From the NCBI RefSeq assembly GCF_001481295.1, contig NZ_LOPS01000047.1, positions 21,462 to 85,461 of the forward strand: DNA of 64,000 nucleotides, read 5' to 3'. The notes beneath the pieces were generated by a model that did no database searches, was not told the origin of the DNA, and saw only the letters and a list, made by a program, of their open reading frames with translations. The position numbers and the translations under genes were made by a program. Each line of letters starts with the position of its first letter. Positions within the stretch are counted from its first letter, which is position 1. The DNA comes from Candidatus Methanomethylophilus sp. 1R26 (GTDB taxonomy: Archaea > Thermoplasmatota > Thermoplasmata > Methanomassiliicoccales > Methanomethylophilaceae). This document shows, in pieces, positions 1-7,409 of the stretch.

Positions 1-1055
1 ACGCCCTCGCGCAGGGAACGGGAGGTCACCCCGTAGCGTATCGACACTAGGGCCTCGACCCAGGCCCCCAGGAGGTCGCACGCCTTGACCCTCCTGCCGT
101 CGCGCACCGGGTCCGACGAGACGGTGAAGGGGTCACAGGCGAAGAACTCCAGCTCGGACCTCCATCCTTCCGGGATCAGGGGCATGATGCGGGAGTTCAT
201 GAGCTCGCCCTCGATGCCGTCCAGCAGCTGCGGGAGGCCGCTGACCCTGGTCTTCACGGGGGTGATGACATCCTTCGTGAGGACCTCCGGAAGGTCGTGG
301 AACAGCCCGGTGAAGAAATCGCAGTACACCTGCCCGGCGGACGCCCCGGCATCGCGGTCCGCCAGGTACGCGCAGTCGGCGACCAGGAGGGAGTGGCCCA
401 GGACCGTGGTCTTGGGTATCCTGGGGGTCCTCGCCCATCTCTGCTGGAACCTCAACTGGCCGATGATGTTCACGAAGTGCCAGAGCTTCGAATCCGGGGA
501 CATCATCTCCCTGACCCCGGCCAGGTCCCTGTGCTGGAGGACCTGCCTGTCGATCTCGTCCTTGGTGTCCTCTATGCCGTAGACCGAGCGGTTCGCATCG
601 TAGATGGTGATGAACTCCCAGCGGGTCGCCAGATAATGAGCGGCGCGGATTATGGCGTCCTCTTTGGTATCCTTCGGCGACCCCAGGTACCTGCGGAAGC
701 TTTCCGTGAACCCGTCCGGCATGCCGCCGACGCGCTTCGAGAACTCGGCCAGGACGTATTCGCTGACCTCCCCGGCCTTCTCCTCCTCGATCCGGTGGAA
801 GATCTGCGGCTTCAGGTCGGTCAGGGCCACCCTCTGGATGAAGGAGAAGAGGCAGCGCTCGATGAGGGCCGGCCAATCGACCCTGTTCCCGGCGTCCTCC
901 TCGCATTTCCCCAGGATCCATGCGATGGCCGCCTTGTGGGCCTGCTTGTCCAGCTCGGTGAGGTCCAGCGTGCGGAGGTGGTCGTTCCACCTGTGCATGT
1001 TCGAGGCATCGAACATGTAGTAGACCATGGCGGCGTTCAGCGCTTTCTGGGTCAT
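1..1055 (-). CDS. HD-domain hydrolase, YfbR-like (partial, C-terminus off window)
   Basis: The frame is open from an ATG at 1055 to the left edge, giving 351 residues and no stop, so the C-terminus is missing. Residues about 200-270 carry an HD phosphohydrolase signature: an RW motif near 206, His221 in a GHSLLVAD helix, and His253-Asp254 in GLFHDLPEVLTKD followed by TPVK. This is the spacing of YfbR-type 5'-deoxynucleotidases (established family knowledge). The first 190 residues are helical and may hold a degenerate second HD fold. The start overlaps the stop of the upstream membrane-protein gene by ATGA, so the two are probably co-translated. The substrate cannot be read from sequence; nucleotide hydrolysis is an inference. 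Confidence 0.75.
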   Translation of the reverse strand, partial: MTQKALNAAMVYYMFDASNMHRWNDHLRTLDLTELDKQAHKAAIAWILGKCEEDAGNRVDWPALIERCLFSFIQRVALTDLKPQIFHRIEEEKAGEVSEYVLAEFSKRVGGMPDGFTESFRRYLGSPKDTKEDAIIRAAHYLATRWEFITIYDANRSVYGIEDTKDEIDRQVLQHRDLAGVREMMSPDSKLWHFVNIIGQLRFQQRWARTPRIPKTTVLGHSLLVADCAYLADRDAGASAGQVYCDFFTGLFHDLPEVLTKDVITPVKTRVSGLPQLLDGIEGELMNSRIMPLIPEGWRSELEFFACDPFTVSSDPVRDGRRVKACDLLGAWVEALVSIRYGVTSRSLREG

Positions 1056-1381
1056 CTGCCCTCCGTCAGATCCTCGATGGCCGCGCCGTTATCTGCCTTG
1101 TATTCTCCGGTGAGGTCGATGAGGAACCCGTCGTCGGGGAAGCGGGACAGCTCCGCGGAGATCGCGCGGTCGTTCTCATAGTCCGCGATGGCGGACCTGT
1201 TCCTCCTGGAGCATACCTCGAACGCCGCGATGCCGGCGATGATCATGATGTACCCAGGGACCATGAGCGCTCCCGGGACAGGCCCGTCGGACAGGCCGGT
1301 GCTGTCGAACATGGCGAGCACCGAAACGACGATGCCTGCCGCCAACAGGACCAGAGATGCCTCCGGGAGTCCGAACTTCAT
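1052..1381 (-). CDS. small two-helix membrane protein, unknown function
   Basis: This 109-residue protein has two clear hydrophobic segments, about residues 8-25 and 38-57, followed by a charged soluble tail rich in Asp and Glu. I recognise no family motif. Its stop overlaps the ATG of the HD-domain gene (ATGA), which suggests a two-gene operon in which the membrane protein could anchor or partner the hydrolase; that is inference only. The gene is divergent from the aminotransferase, and the interval 1382-1517 must hold both promoters. No frameshift is evident. Confidence 0.6.
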   Translation of the reverse strand: MKFGLPEASLVLLAAGIVVSVLAMFDSTGLSDGPVPGALMVPGYIMIIAGIAAFEVCSRRNRSAIADYENDRAISAELSRFPDDGFLIDLTGEYKADNGAAIEDLTEGR

Positions 1382-1486
1382 GCTTTCGGTAACGCACGGA
1401 CGATGTTATAAAGGTACCATTGAGAGCCCTCGGGACACCGCACGGTATCCGCAGAGGGACGCTGCCTCCCGCGCCCGCGCGTCCGA

Positions 1487-1495
1487 GATATATAG
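1487..1495 (+). promoter_or_regulatory. TATA box of the aminotransferase operon
   Basis: GATATATAG is centred about 26 nt before the ATG at 1518, so transcription would start at or next to the start codon. This supports 1518 as the start and a leaderless mRNA. Confidence 0.55.
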
Positions 1496-1517
1496 GGGCT
1501 CCCTCATATGCCCGGTT

Positions 1518-2669
1518 ATGAACAGAGGCATGAAAGTCTCGGACAGGCTCCAGTCCGTCCCGATGTCGGGGATCAGGAAGATGTTCGATCTGGCAGGGCC
1601 CGGGTCCATCAACCTCGGGCTCGGAGAGCCTGACCTCGACCCGCCGAAGGAGGCTGTGGAGGGCATGAACGCGGCCGCGCTCGCGGGGAAGAACAAGTAC
1701 TCCCCGACGGCCGGCATCCCGGAGCTCAGGAAGGCCGTGGCCGAGCGTTACTCCATGTACGCCGGCGGCCTGGGAGCGGAGAACGTCATCATCACCCCGA
1801 GCGGCTCCACGGCCCTCCTCGAAGTGTCCCAGTCGTTCGTGGACCCCGGGGACGAGGTCCTGGTCCCGTCGCCCGGCTTCGTCATCTACGGCCCCCACGC
1901 GAAGCTCGCCGGCGGGAAGGCCGTCGAGTACCGGCTGACCGAAGGCGACTTCCAGCCGGACACCGACGATATCCAGTCCAAGATAACCCCGAGCACCAAG
2001 ATGATCGTGGTCACCAACCCGTCCAACCCGACCGGCGCCGTCCTGACCGAGGAGACCAGGAACGTCCTCGCCGACATCGCCGCGGACAAGGACGTCATGA
2101 TCCTCTCCGACGAGGTCTACGAACCGTTCATCTACGAAGGGAAGCACCAGTCGTTCCTCCCTTACCTGGACCGCGCGGTCGTCGTCGGAGGGTTCTCCAA
2201 GATGATGGCCGTCACCGGATGGAGGCTGGGGTTCGTCATTTCGGGCCCTAAGCAGACTGACGCCCTCATCAAAATGCAGTACCATGTCTGCGCCAGCCCG
2301 GGGATGCCGGCCATGTACGGCGTCCTGAACGCCCTCCCGCACATCGACCCCTACCTGGACAATGCCAGGAAGATTTACAGGGCAAGGAGGGACCTCATCA
2401 CCAAGAGGCTCAACGAAGTGCCGGGGTTCAGCATCCTGCCGCCCAAGGGCGCGTTCTATGCCTTCCCCTCCTACGACATGGACATGAAATCGGCAGACCT
2501 GGCCGCCGAACTGGTGAAGGCCGGGCTCATCTGCACCCCCGGCTCCGCGTTCGGGACCTACGGCGAGGGGCACCTCAGGTTCTCCTACGCCGCCAGCGAG
2601 GAGAAGATCTCCAAGGGGATGGACATACTCGAAAGCACCGTCAGGCGCATCAGGAGGGAAGGCGCATGA
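1518..2669 (+). CDS. class I/II pyridoxal-phosphate aminotransferase (aspartate/aromatic type)
   Basis: The 383-residue product is a fold-type I aminotransferase. It shows the N-terminal substrate loop (NLGLGEPDLDPP), the cofactor-contact stretch TNPSNPTGAVL, the SDEVYEPF aspartate region, and the Schiff-base lysine at about residue 228 in GGFSKMMAVTGWRLG. The open frame extends upstream to 1188, but the TATA box at 1487-1495 fits a leaderless start at 1518; Met at 1530 is the alternative. The stop overlaps the next gene (ATGA), followed in the same way by mevalonate kinase. Family knowledge supports transamination of aspartate or aromatic amino acids to 2-oxoglutarate; the exact substrate is not decidable here. 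Confidence 0.88.
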   Translation: MNRGMKVSDRLQSVPMSGIRKMFDLAGPGSINLGLGEPDLDPPKEAVEGMNAAALAGKNKYSPTAGIPELRKAVAERYSMYAGGLGAENVIITPSGSTALLEVSQSFVDPGDEVLVPSPGFVIYGPHAKLAGGKAVEYRLTEGDFQPDTDDIQSKITPSTKMIVVTNPSNPTGAVLTEETRNVLADIAADKDVMILSDEVYEPFIYEGKHQSFLPYLDRAVVVGGFSKMMAVTGWRLGFVISGPKQTDALIKMQYHVCASPGMPAMYGVLNALPHIDPYLDNARKIYRARRDLITKRLNEVPGFSILPPKGAFYAFPSYDMDMKSADLAAELVKAGLICTPGSAFGTYGEGHLRFSYAASEEKISKGMDILESTVRRIRREGA

Positions 2670-3190
2670 ACGATGACGACCCGAACGCGCACCTCTTCGG
2701 GGACGATTTCCCCGAGGAAGGTTCCGAGAAGGCAGATGAGGCCCAGGAGTTCGTCTACGGGAAGAACGGGAACAGGGTCAGCGCTATGAACGACCTCTGG
2801 TTCGAGAACCTGTCGAAGCAGGTAGAGGCCATGGAACTCCCCGACACCAAGGCGAAGATGCAGATGGTGTTCAAGCTGACCGCGCAGGCGGTCCTCGACA
2901 TGTTCGCCGACTCCCAGCCTCCGGAATCCGCGCCCGATACGTTCTCGGATTTCGACATATTCATGGGCGTGGCGCTCACGAACATGGAGTACGGGGTCAA
3001 CCTGTTCGCGGAGCAGCAGAAGGCCCTGCAGGCGGTGGACCCCTCCAAGTTCAAAGACGACGAGGAGTACACCCGCGCGCTGTCGGACCTCGAGGACGCC
3101 TGGTGGGACATCCCGCAGCCTCTCCTGGGCGGCAGGAACCCCAACGACGCGATAAAAGAGACCCTCGCCAAATACGGGCTGAACCGATGA
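2666..3190 (+). CDS. acidic soluble protein of unknown function
   Basis: A 174-residue acidic protein with no signal peptide or membrane segment. The first 35 residues are rich in Asp and Glu and probably disordered; the rest looks helical, with a Trp/Pro-rich patch near the C-terminus (WWDIPQPLLGG). I do not recognise the family. It overlaps both neighbours by ATGA (2666-2669 and 3187-3190), so it is translationally coupled to the aminotransferase and to mevalonate kinase. The intact frame and tight coupling make it a real gene. Confidence 0.7.
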   Translation: MNDDDPNAHLFGDDFPEEGSEKADEAQEFVYGKNGNRVSAMNDLWFENLSKQVEAMELPDTKAKMQMVFKLTAQAVLDMFADSQPPESAPDTFSDFDIFMGVALTNMEYGVNLFAEQQKALQAVDPSKFKDDEEYTRALSDLEDAWWDIPQPLLGGRNPNDAIKETLAKYGLNR

Positions 3191-4200
3191 CGTACGTTTC
3201 GGCTTCGGCCCCCGGGAAGTTCGTCATCCTGGGGGAGCATTCGGTCGTCTACGGCAAGCCGGCGATATCCGTCGCCATGAACATGCGCTTCAGCATCCGC
3301 GTCAAGAGGAGCGACAGGTACATGGTCAACAACCAGCCGGCGGCGCCCTACAACATGAGCCCCCACATGAGGTACATCTCGGACAAGATAGGTACTTCCC
3401 CGGTGTCGATCTACGTCGACGGCAGGGTGCCCTCGGGCTCCGGCCTAGGATCCTCGGCGGCGCTGTCCAACGCCTACGCGGCGGCTATCAGCTGCCTGGA
3501 GGGGCTGCCCACCGACGAGGAGTCCATAGCCAGGCTCGCCTATGAGGCGGAGTACGCCGCGCAGGGCAGGGGCAGCCCGATGGACACCTCGGCCTCCGCT
3601 CACGGCCATGCGATAGCCCTCAACGTCCCCTACGACGATGAGGACTTCCTCTGGCACATCGACAACGGAGAGAGGTCCTGGGACATATCCAAGATAGACG
3701 TCCCCGAGATGCACTTCGTCATCGGCAACACCGGGATCAAAGCAGCCACCGGCCCCCTGGTGGAGAAGGTGAGGGAGTACACCGAGAGCAGCAGGTTCGC
3801 CTCGGAGATCATCGAGGAGCTCGGCGACGTCGCCCTGGACGGCATGAAGGCCATGAAGAACAACGACCTCGAGGAGCTCGGGGCCCTGATGACCTACGAC
3901 CACCGCCTGCTGTCGATCCTCGGGGTATCCTGCAACGAACTGAACCACATGGTCGATGCCGTCCTCCCGTACTCCTACGGCGCCAAGCTGACCGGCTCGG
4001 GCGGAGGAGGGTGCATGGTAGCGCTCACCGACCGTCCGGACAAGGTCTCCAAGGAGATCCGCGCCCACGGCGGCACGCCTTATATCGTCAAGACCGGTGT
4101 CCCCGGCGTCACCGTGAAGATGCGGGAAGGGGACGGCAGGAACAGGCGCCGCTGGAGGCAGAAGAAGAAGGGCGCTCCGACCGGCAAAAGCAAAGAGTGA
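3187..4200 (+). CDS. mvk: mevalonate kinase
   Basis: A 337-residue GHMP kinase that phosphorylates mevalonate in the isoprenoid (archaeal lipid) pathway. Visible motifs are the N-terminal APGKFVILGEHSVVYG, the phosphate-binding GLGSSAA loop at about residues 86-92, and the C-terminal LTGSGGGGC at about 268-276. The start at 3187 overlaps the previous stop (ATGA) and fits the family N-terminus. The last 25 residues form a basic tail (RNRRRWRQKKKG) beyond the usual domain, perhaps for membrane or nucleic-acid contact (inference). It converges with the lipid operon that uses the isoprenoids it feeds. Confidence 0.93.
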   Translation: MTYVSASAPGKFVILGEHSVVYGKPAISVAMNMRFSIRVKRSDRYMVNNQPAAPYNMSPHMRYISDKIGTSPVSIYVDGRVPSGSGLGSSAALSNAYAAAISCLEGLPTDEESIARLAYEAEYAAQGRGSPMDTSASAHGHAIALNVPYDDEDFLWHIDNGERSWDISKIDVPEMHFVIGNTGIKAATGPLVEKVREYTESSRFASEIIEELGDVALDGMKAMKNNDLEELGALMTYDHRLLSILGVSCNELNHMVDAVLPYSYGAKLTGSGGGGCMVALTDRPDKVSKEIRAHGGTPYIVKTGVPGVTVKMREGDGRNRRRWRQKKKGAPTGKSKE

Positions 4201-4213
4201 GAAAGATACGGCC

Positions 4214-4248
4214 CCGGGGGGCCGGAAAAAAGGGGCCTTCCGGCCCCC
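4214..4248. terminator. bidirectional hairpin between mvk and geranylgeranyl reductase
   Basis: GGGGGCCGGAA (4216-4226) is perfectly complementary to TTCCGGCCCCC (4238-4248), with an A-rich loop on one side and TATTTT after it. It lies between two convergent genes. Confidence 0.6.
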
Positions 4249-4255
4249 GGTATTT

Positions 4256-5451
4256 TCAGATGAGGTCCTCGAATCCCTCGACGACCTTGGGGAACTTCTC
4301 CTTGATCGCCTTGAGAAGGTTCTCGACGTTGACATGCTCGATGTCGGCGTCCTTGATCAGCTTGACGACCTGGTTGATGGTCTCATCGTCGAGCTCGGCG
4401 AGGCGCTCCTTGGCCATCCAGTCGCGGTAGAGGTTATCCTCCATCCTGTCCCTGATCTTCTTGTCGTAGGGCTTCAGGGCGGCCGCGGAGTAATCTCCTT
4501 TCTTCTTGCACTCAGCGAGGACCTCTCCGGCGTACATCCCGGAGATGCAGGCATGGCCGATGCCGCCTCCCGTGATCGGGTCGATGAGCCTCGCGGAGTC
4601 TCCGACGAGCAGGACATTGTCGGCGGAGTAGCCTTTCTCCAGGCCGGGGCAGGTGGAATCGAACCCTCCGTCGATCTCGAGGATCTGGGCGTGCTTGAAC
4701 CTGGGGTCCTCGGCGATGAACTTGTCGAGGAACTGCTTCGGGCGGACGCCGTTCTTGCAGAAGGTACCCATGATCCCGATGCGACGTTGGCGACGCCGTC
4801 GCCCTTGGGGAAGATCCAGAGGTACCCTCCGGGAGCGACCTCGAGGCCGAGGCGGAACTCGCAGAACTCCATGCTGCAGTCGATCCCGGCCATCCTGTAC
4901 TGGATGCACGGCTCGATGTCGTTCATCTTCAGGTTGGTATCGATGCCGCACCAGCGGCCGACCTGGGACTCCACGCCGTCAGCGCCGACGATGCAGTCGC
5001 AGTAAATGTCGAGAGGCTCGCCCATGGAGACGCAGTGCGCGCCGACGATCTTCCCGTCCTTCATTATGGGGCCGGTCATCCAGGTGCGCATCATGAGCTT
5101 AGCGCCCGCCTTGACGGCGAGCTTGGCGATGCCCTTGTCGAACAGGTGCCTCTCGAGGACGTATCCGACCTCGGCGCCGGCCTTGGTCTCATCCAGCTGG
5201 AACGAGGTCCCGTCCGGGGAGACGATGACCGCGCCTTTCATGTCGGCGCGTATCCACTCGGGCTCGGGCTTGATCCCGATCTCGGCGAACATCTTCTTGG
5301 AAACACCCTCGGCGCACCTGAGGGGCGCGCCGATCTCGGCCTTCTTCTCGATGAGTATGGTGTCGATGCCCTTCTCGGCGCAGGATTTGGCCGCCATTCC
5401 TCCGGCGGGCCCCGCTCCGACGACAAGCACCTCGCATTTCAGCTCCTTCAT
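4256..5451 (-). CDS. geranylgeranyl reductase (one frameshift)
   Basis: A flavoprotein of the geranylgeranyl reductase family, which saturates the isoprenoid chains of archaeal lipids using reduced ferredoxin (established for the Methanosarcina acetivorans homologue). The N-terminus has the FAD fingerprint G12-x-G14-x-x-G17 and IEKKAEIGAPLRCAEGVSK; the FAD/substrate motif LLVGDSARLIDPITGGGIGHA follows the shift. A one-base loss near 4782 (GTCGGCATC expected, GTCGCATC seen) splits the frame; restoring it gives about 398 residues. The start overlaps the ferredoxin stop (ATGA). The missing base is most likely a sequence error, since neighbouring genes show the same kind of loss. Confidence 0.88.
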
Positions 5452-5621
5452 TCCTTCGCCTCCATGGACAGGGCCCCGACAGGGCAGAGCCTGACGCAGC
5501 GGCCGCAGCGGTTGCAGGCATCGCTGAACGTCAGCACGTAATCGCAGAGGAAGATAGCGTTCTGGGGGCAGCATCCGACGCATCCCCCGCAGTGCAGGCA
5601 TTTGTTCGTATCAACCTTCAT
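5448..5621 (-). CDS. 2[4Fe-4S] ferredoxin of the lipid operon
   Basis: A 57-residue ferredoxin with two cluster motifs: C8-x2-C11-x2-C14-x3-C18-P and C36-x2-C39-x2-C42-x3-C46-P. The ATG at 5621 is chosen because AAGGAGTG lies at Shine-Dalgarno distance; a GTG at 5630 that overlaps the upstream stop is the alternative. It sits between tetraether synthase and geranylgeranyl reductase, with stop/start overlap to the latter, and is the likely electron donor to one or both. The same three-gene order occurs in Methanosarcina acetivorans (MA1484-MA1486, from memory). Confidence 0.9.
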   Translation of the reverse strand: MKVDTNKCLHCGGCVGCCPQNAIFLCDYVLTFSDACNRCGRCVRLCPVGALSMEAKE

Positions 5622-5626
5622 CCGAT

Positions 5627-7270
5627 TCACTCCTTGTTCTCAGCCGGGGCCTCGTCCGGGTCCTTGGGCACGATCAGCGCCTCGGCGAGCTGCTTGGCCT
5701 CCTCCTTGTGCTTCTCCTTCCACTCGGCCAGAGGAACGGAGAACTTCTTCTCGGTCTCCACGCGCATCTCGATCCCGCTGTTGTAGGCGCAGAACGGGAT
5801 GATCTTGCAGTCGGGAGTGACGTAGTGGATGGAGCACCTCCTTACCCTCTCGACATCGTAGTTGTAGGAGTCCTGGAAGTGCATGGCACCGACGTACATG
5901 GCCCCCCAGGAGAACTTGGCGAGGGCGGCCTTGGACTTCTTGCTCATGATGCTCACGAGGGCGTTGATGAGGTCGTTCTTGGTCATGCCCTCGGGCAGAC
6001 CGGCCTCGTTGATGCAGTTGAGCAGGAGCTTCCTGACCTTCAGCACCGTGAGCTTCTTGAACGCCGCCGTCTCCGCCTTGTGCGATATCTCGTCCATGCC
6101 CTTCACGAACCTGTCGACATCGATCATCCTCGGCATGGGCATGACGTTGTCCTTGTCGTCGATGAAGAGGTAGGTCGCGAGCCCGCAGTGGGGGTGCGTC
6201 GGGAACGTGATCTTGTTCTGTCCCAGGATAATCGACGCGTAGTTCGAGATGCCGGCCACGGTGGGCACCGGGTACCAGTCGTCCATGGTGGTGAATCCAG
6301 TCTCGTCGTTGATCGCCTTGGCGACGTCGGTGAGGGTGATCCTGCCCTTGTCGACCTCCTCGTGGGTGACCCTTCCGGTGAACGCGACAGGCTGGTAGTT
6401 CACTCCTCTGACGACCTCCCTGTGCTTGATGGCGAACTTCAGTATGTCCCCGATCTCGTCGTCGTTCAGGCCGCGGACAGTGGTGACGACGAGGACGATG
6501 GACGGGCTGTGGCCGGTCTCCTCCCTCAGCTTCATGCAGTTGGCGATGACGCCCTCCTTGACCTTCATCATCCAGCGGCCGCGGGACCTCCTGTAGATGT
6601 CGTCGTTCAAGCCGTCGAACTGGAGGTAGATGGTGTTGAGCCCGGCCTGCGCGCAGGCCTTGAGCTTGTCGTAATGGTTGCAGAACTCGATGCCGTTGGT
6701 GGCGATCTGCACCTGGGCGAAGCCCCTCTCCTTGGCGGCCTTGATGACGTCGACCAGCCTGGGATAGACGGTGGGCTCTCCTCCGGAGAACTGGACCGCG
6801 GTGCATTTGATGGGCTCCTCGCTCCTGAGGGCGTCGAGCATCTTGCAGACGGTCTCGAAATCTGGCTCATACACATACCCGGCATCGTTCGCGTTGGCGA
6901 AGCAGATGGGGCATTTCATGTTGCACCTGTTGGTCAGGTCGATGTTGGCCAGGGCGGTGGGCGACATCATGTCGATGCGCTCCCCGTCGATGACGATGTG
7001 GACGTTCTCGCCGTCCTTGAGCGACTTGTCCATAGGGTTCCTGAGCCCCGTGCCGTCCTTCGCGTATTTCTCGGCCTGCAGGTATTTCTTGGCGTCGGAC
7101 CAGTAAAGGTCGCAGAAGTGGCCGTGCTCCGGGCAGTCCTTCTCCATATAGACCTTCCCGTCCTTTTCGAAAACATTGGCCTCGAGCAGTTTGCCGCACT
7201 CGGGGCATATGGACCGCGTCTTCTTCGGCAGTCCGACGGCCGCCGAATAGGGCTTCACAGTTGCGCTCAT
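5627..7270 (-). CDS. tes: radical SAM tetraether lipid synthase (Tes, MJ0619-like)
   Basis: A 547-residue radical SAM protein. The N-terminal Cys sites are CPEC (22-25), C46 in DCPEHG and C53. The radical SAM cluster is C116-x3-C120-x2-C123 in CNMKCPICFAN, followed by FSGGEPTVYP. Further cysteines near the C-terminus (HCGLATYLF, DCKIIPFCAYN) could bind auxiliary clusters. This layout matches the MJ0619/MA1486 group shown to join lipid tails into GDGT tetraethers. First gene of the tes-ferredoxin-geranylgeranyl reductase operon. The TATA box at 7285-7299 places transcription at the ATG, so the mRNA is probably leaderless. Intact frame. Confidence 0.88.
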   Translation of the reverse strand: MSATVKPYSAAVGLPKKTRSICPECGKLLEANVFEKDGKVYMEKDCPEHGHFCDLYWSDAKKYLQAEKYAKDGTGLRNPMDKSLKDGENVHIVIDGERIDMMSPTALANIDLTNRCNMKCPICFANANDAGYVYEPDFETVCKMLDALRSEEPIKCTAVQFSGGEPTVYPRLVDVIKAAKERGFAQVQIATNGIEFCNHYDKLKACAQAGLNTIYLQFDGLNDDIYRRSRGRWMMKVKEGVIANCMKLREETGHSPSIVLVVTTVRGLNDDEIGDILKFAIKHREVVRGVNYQPVAFTGRVTHEEVDKGRITLTDVAKAINDETGFTTMDDWYPVPTVAGISNYASIILGQNKITFPTHPHCGLATYLFIDDKDNVMPMPRMIDVDRFVKGMDEISHKAETAAFKKLTVLKVRKLLLNCINEAGLPEGMTKNDLINALVSIMSKKSKAALAKFSWGAMYVGAMHFQDSYNYDVERVRRCSIHYVTPDCKIIPFCAYNSGIEMRVETEKKFSVPLAEWKEKHKEEAKQLAEALIVPKDPDEAPAENKE

Positions 7271-7284
7271 GACGGTTGCATTTG

Positions 7285-7299
7285 TTTATTATTAAATAA
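7285..7299 (-). promoter_or_regulatory. TATA box of the lipid operon
   Basis: On the minus strand ATTTAATAATAA is centred about 24-26 nt before the tes ATG at 7270, consistent with a leaderless transcript. Confidence 0.6.
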
Positions 7300-7376
7300 T
7301 ATTCTCCGTCGATTCGGCACGGGGCGCTCCCCTGCCAGAGGGATAATGCGGCAGTTGCCCCTGACTGCAGTGCGCC

Positions 7377-7388
7377 CGCTTATTATCC
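7377..7388 (+). promoter_or_regulatory. TATA box of the large surface-protein gene
   Basis: CGCTTATTATCC is centred about 27 nt before the ATG at 7410, predicting a leaderless mRNA. Confidence 0.55.
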
Positions 7389-7409
7389 CCGGAGGGCGAA
7401 ACGCCTGCC

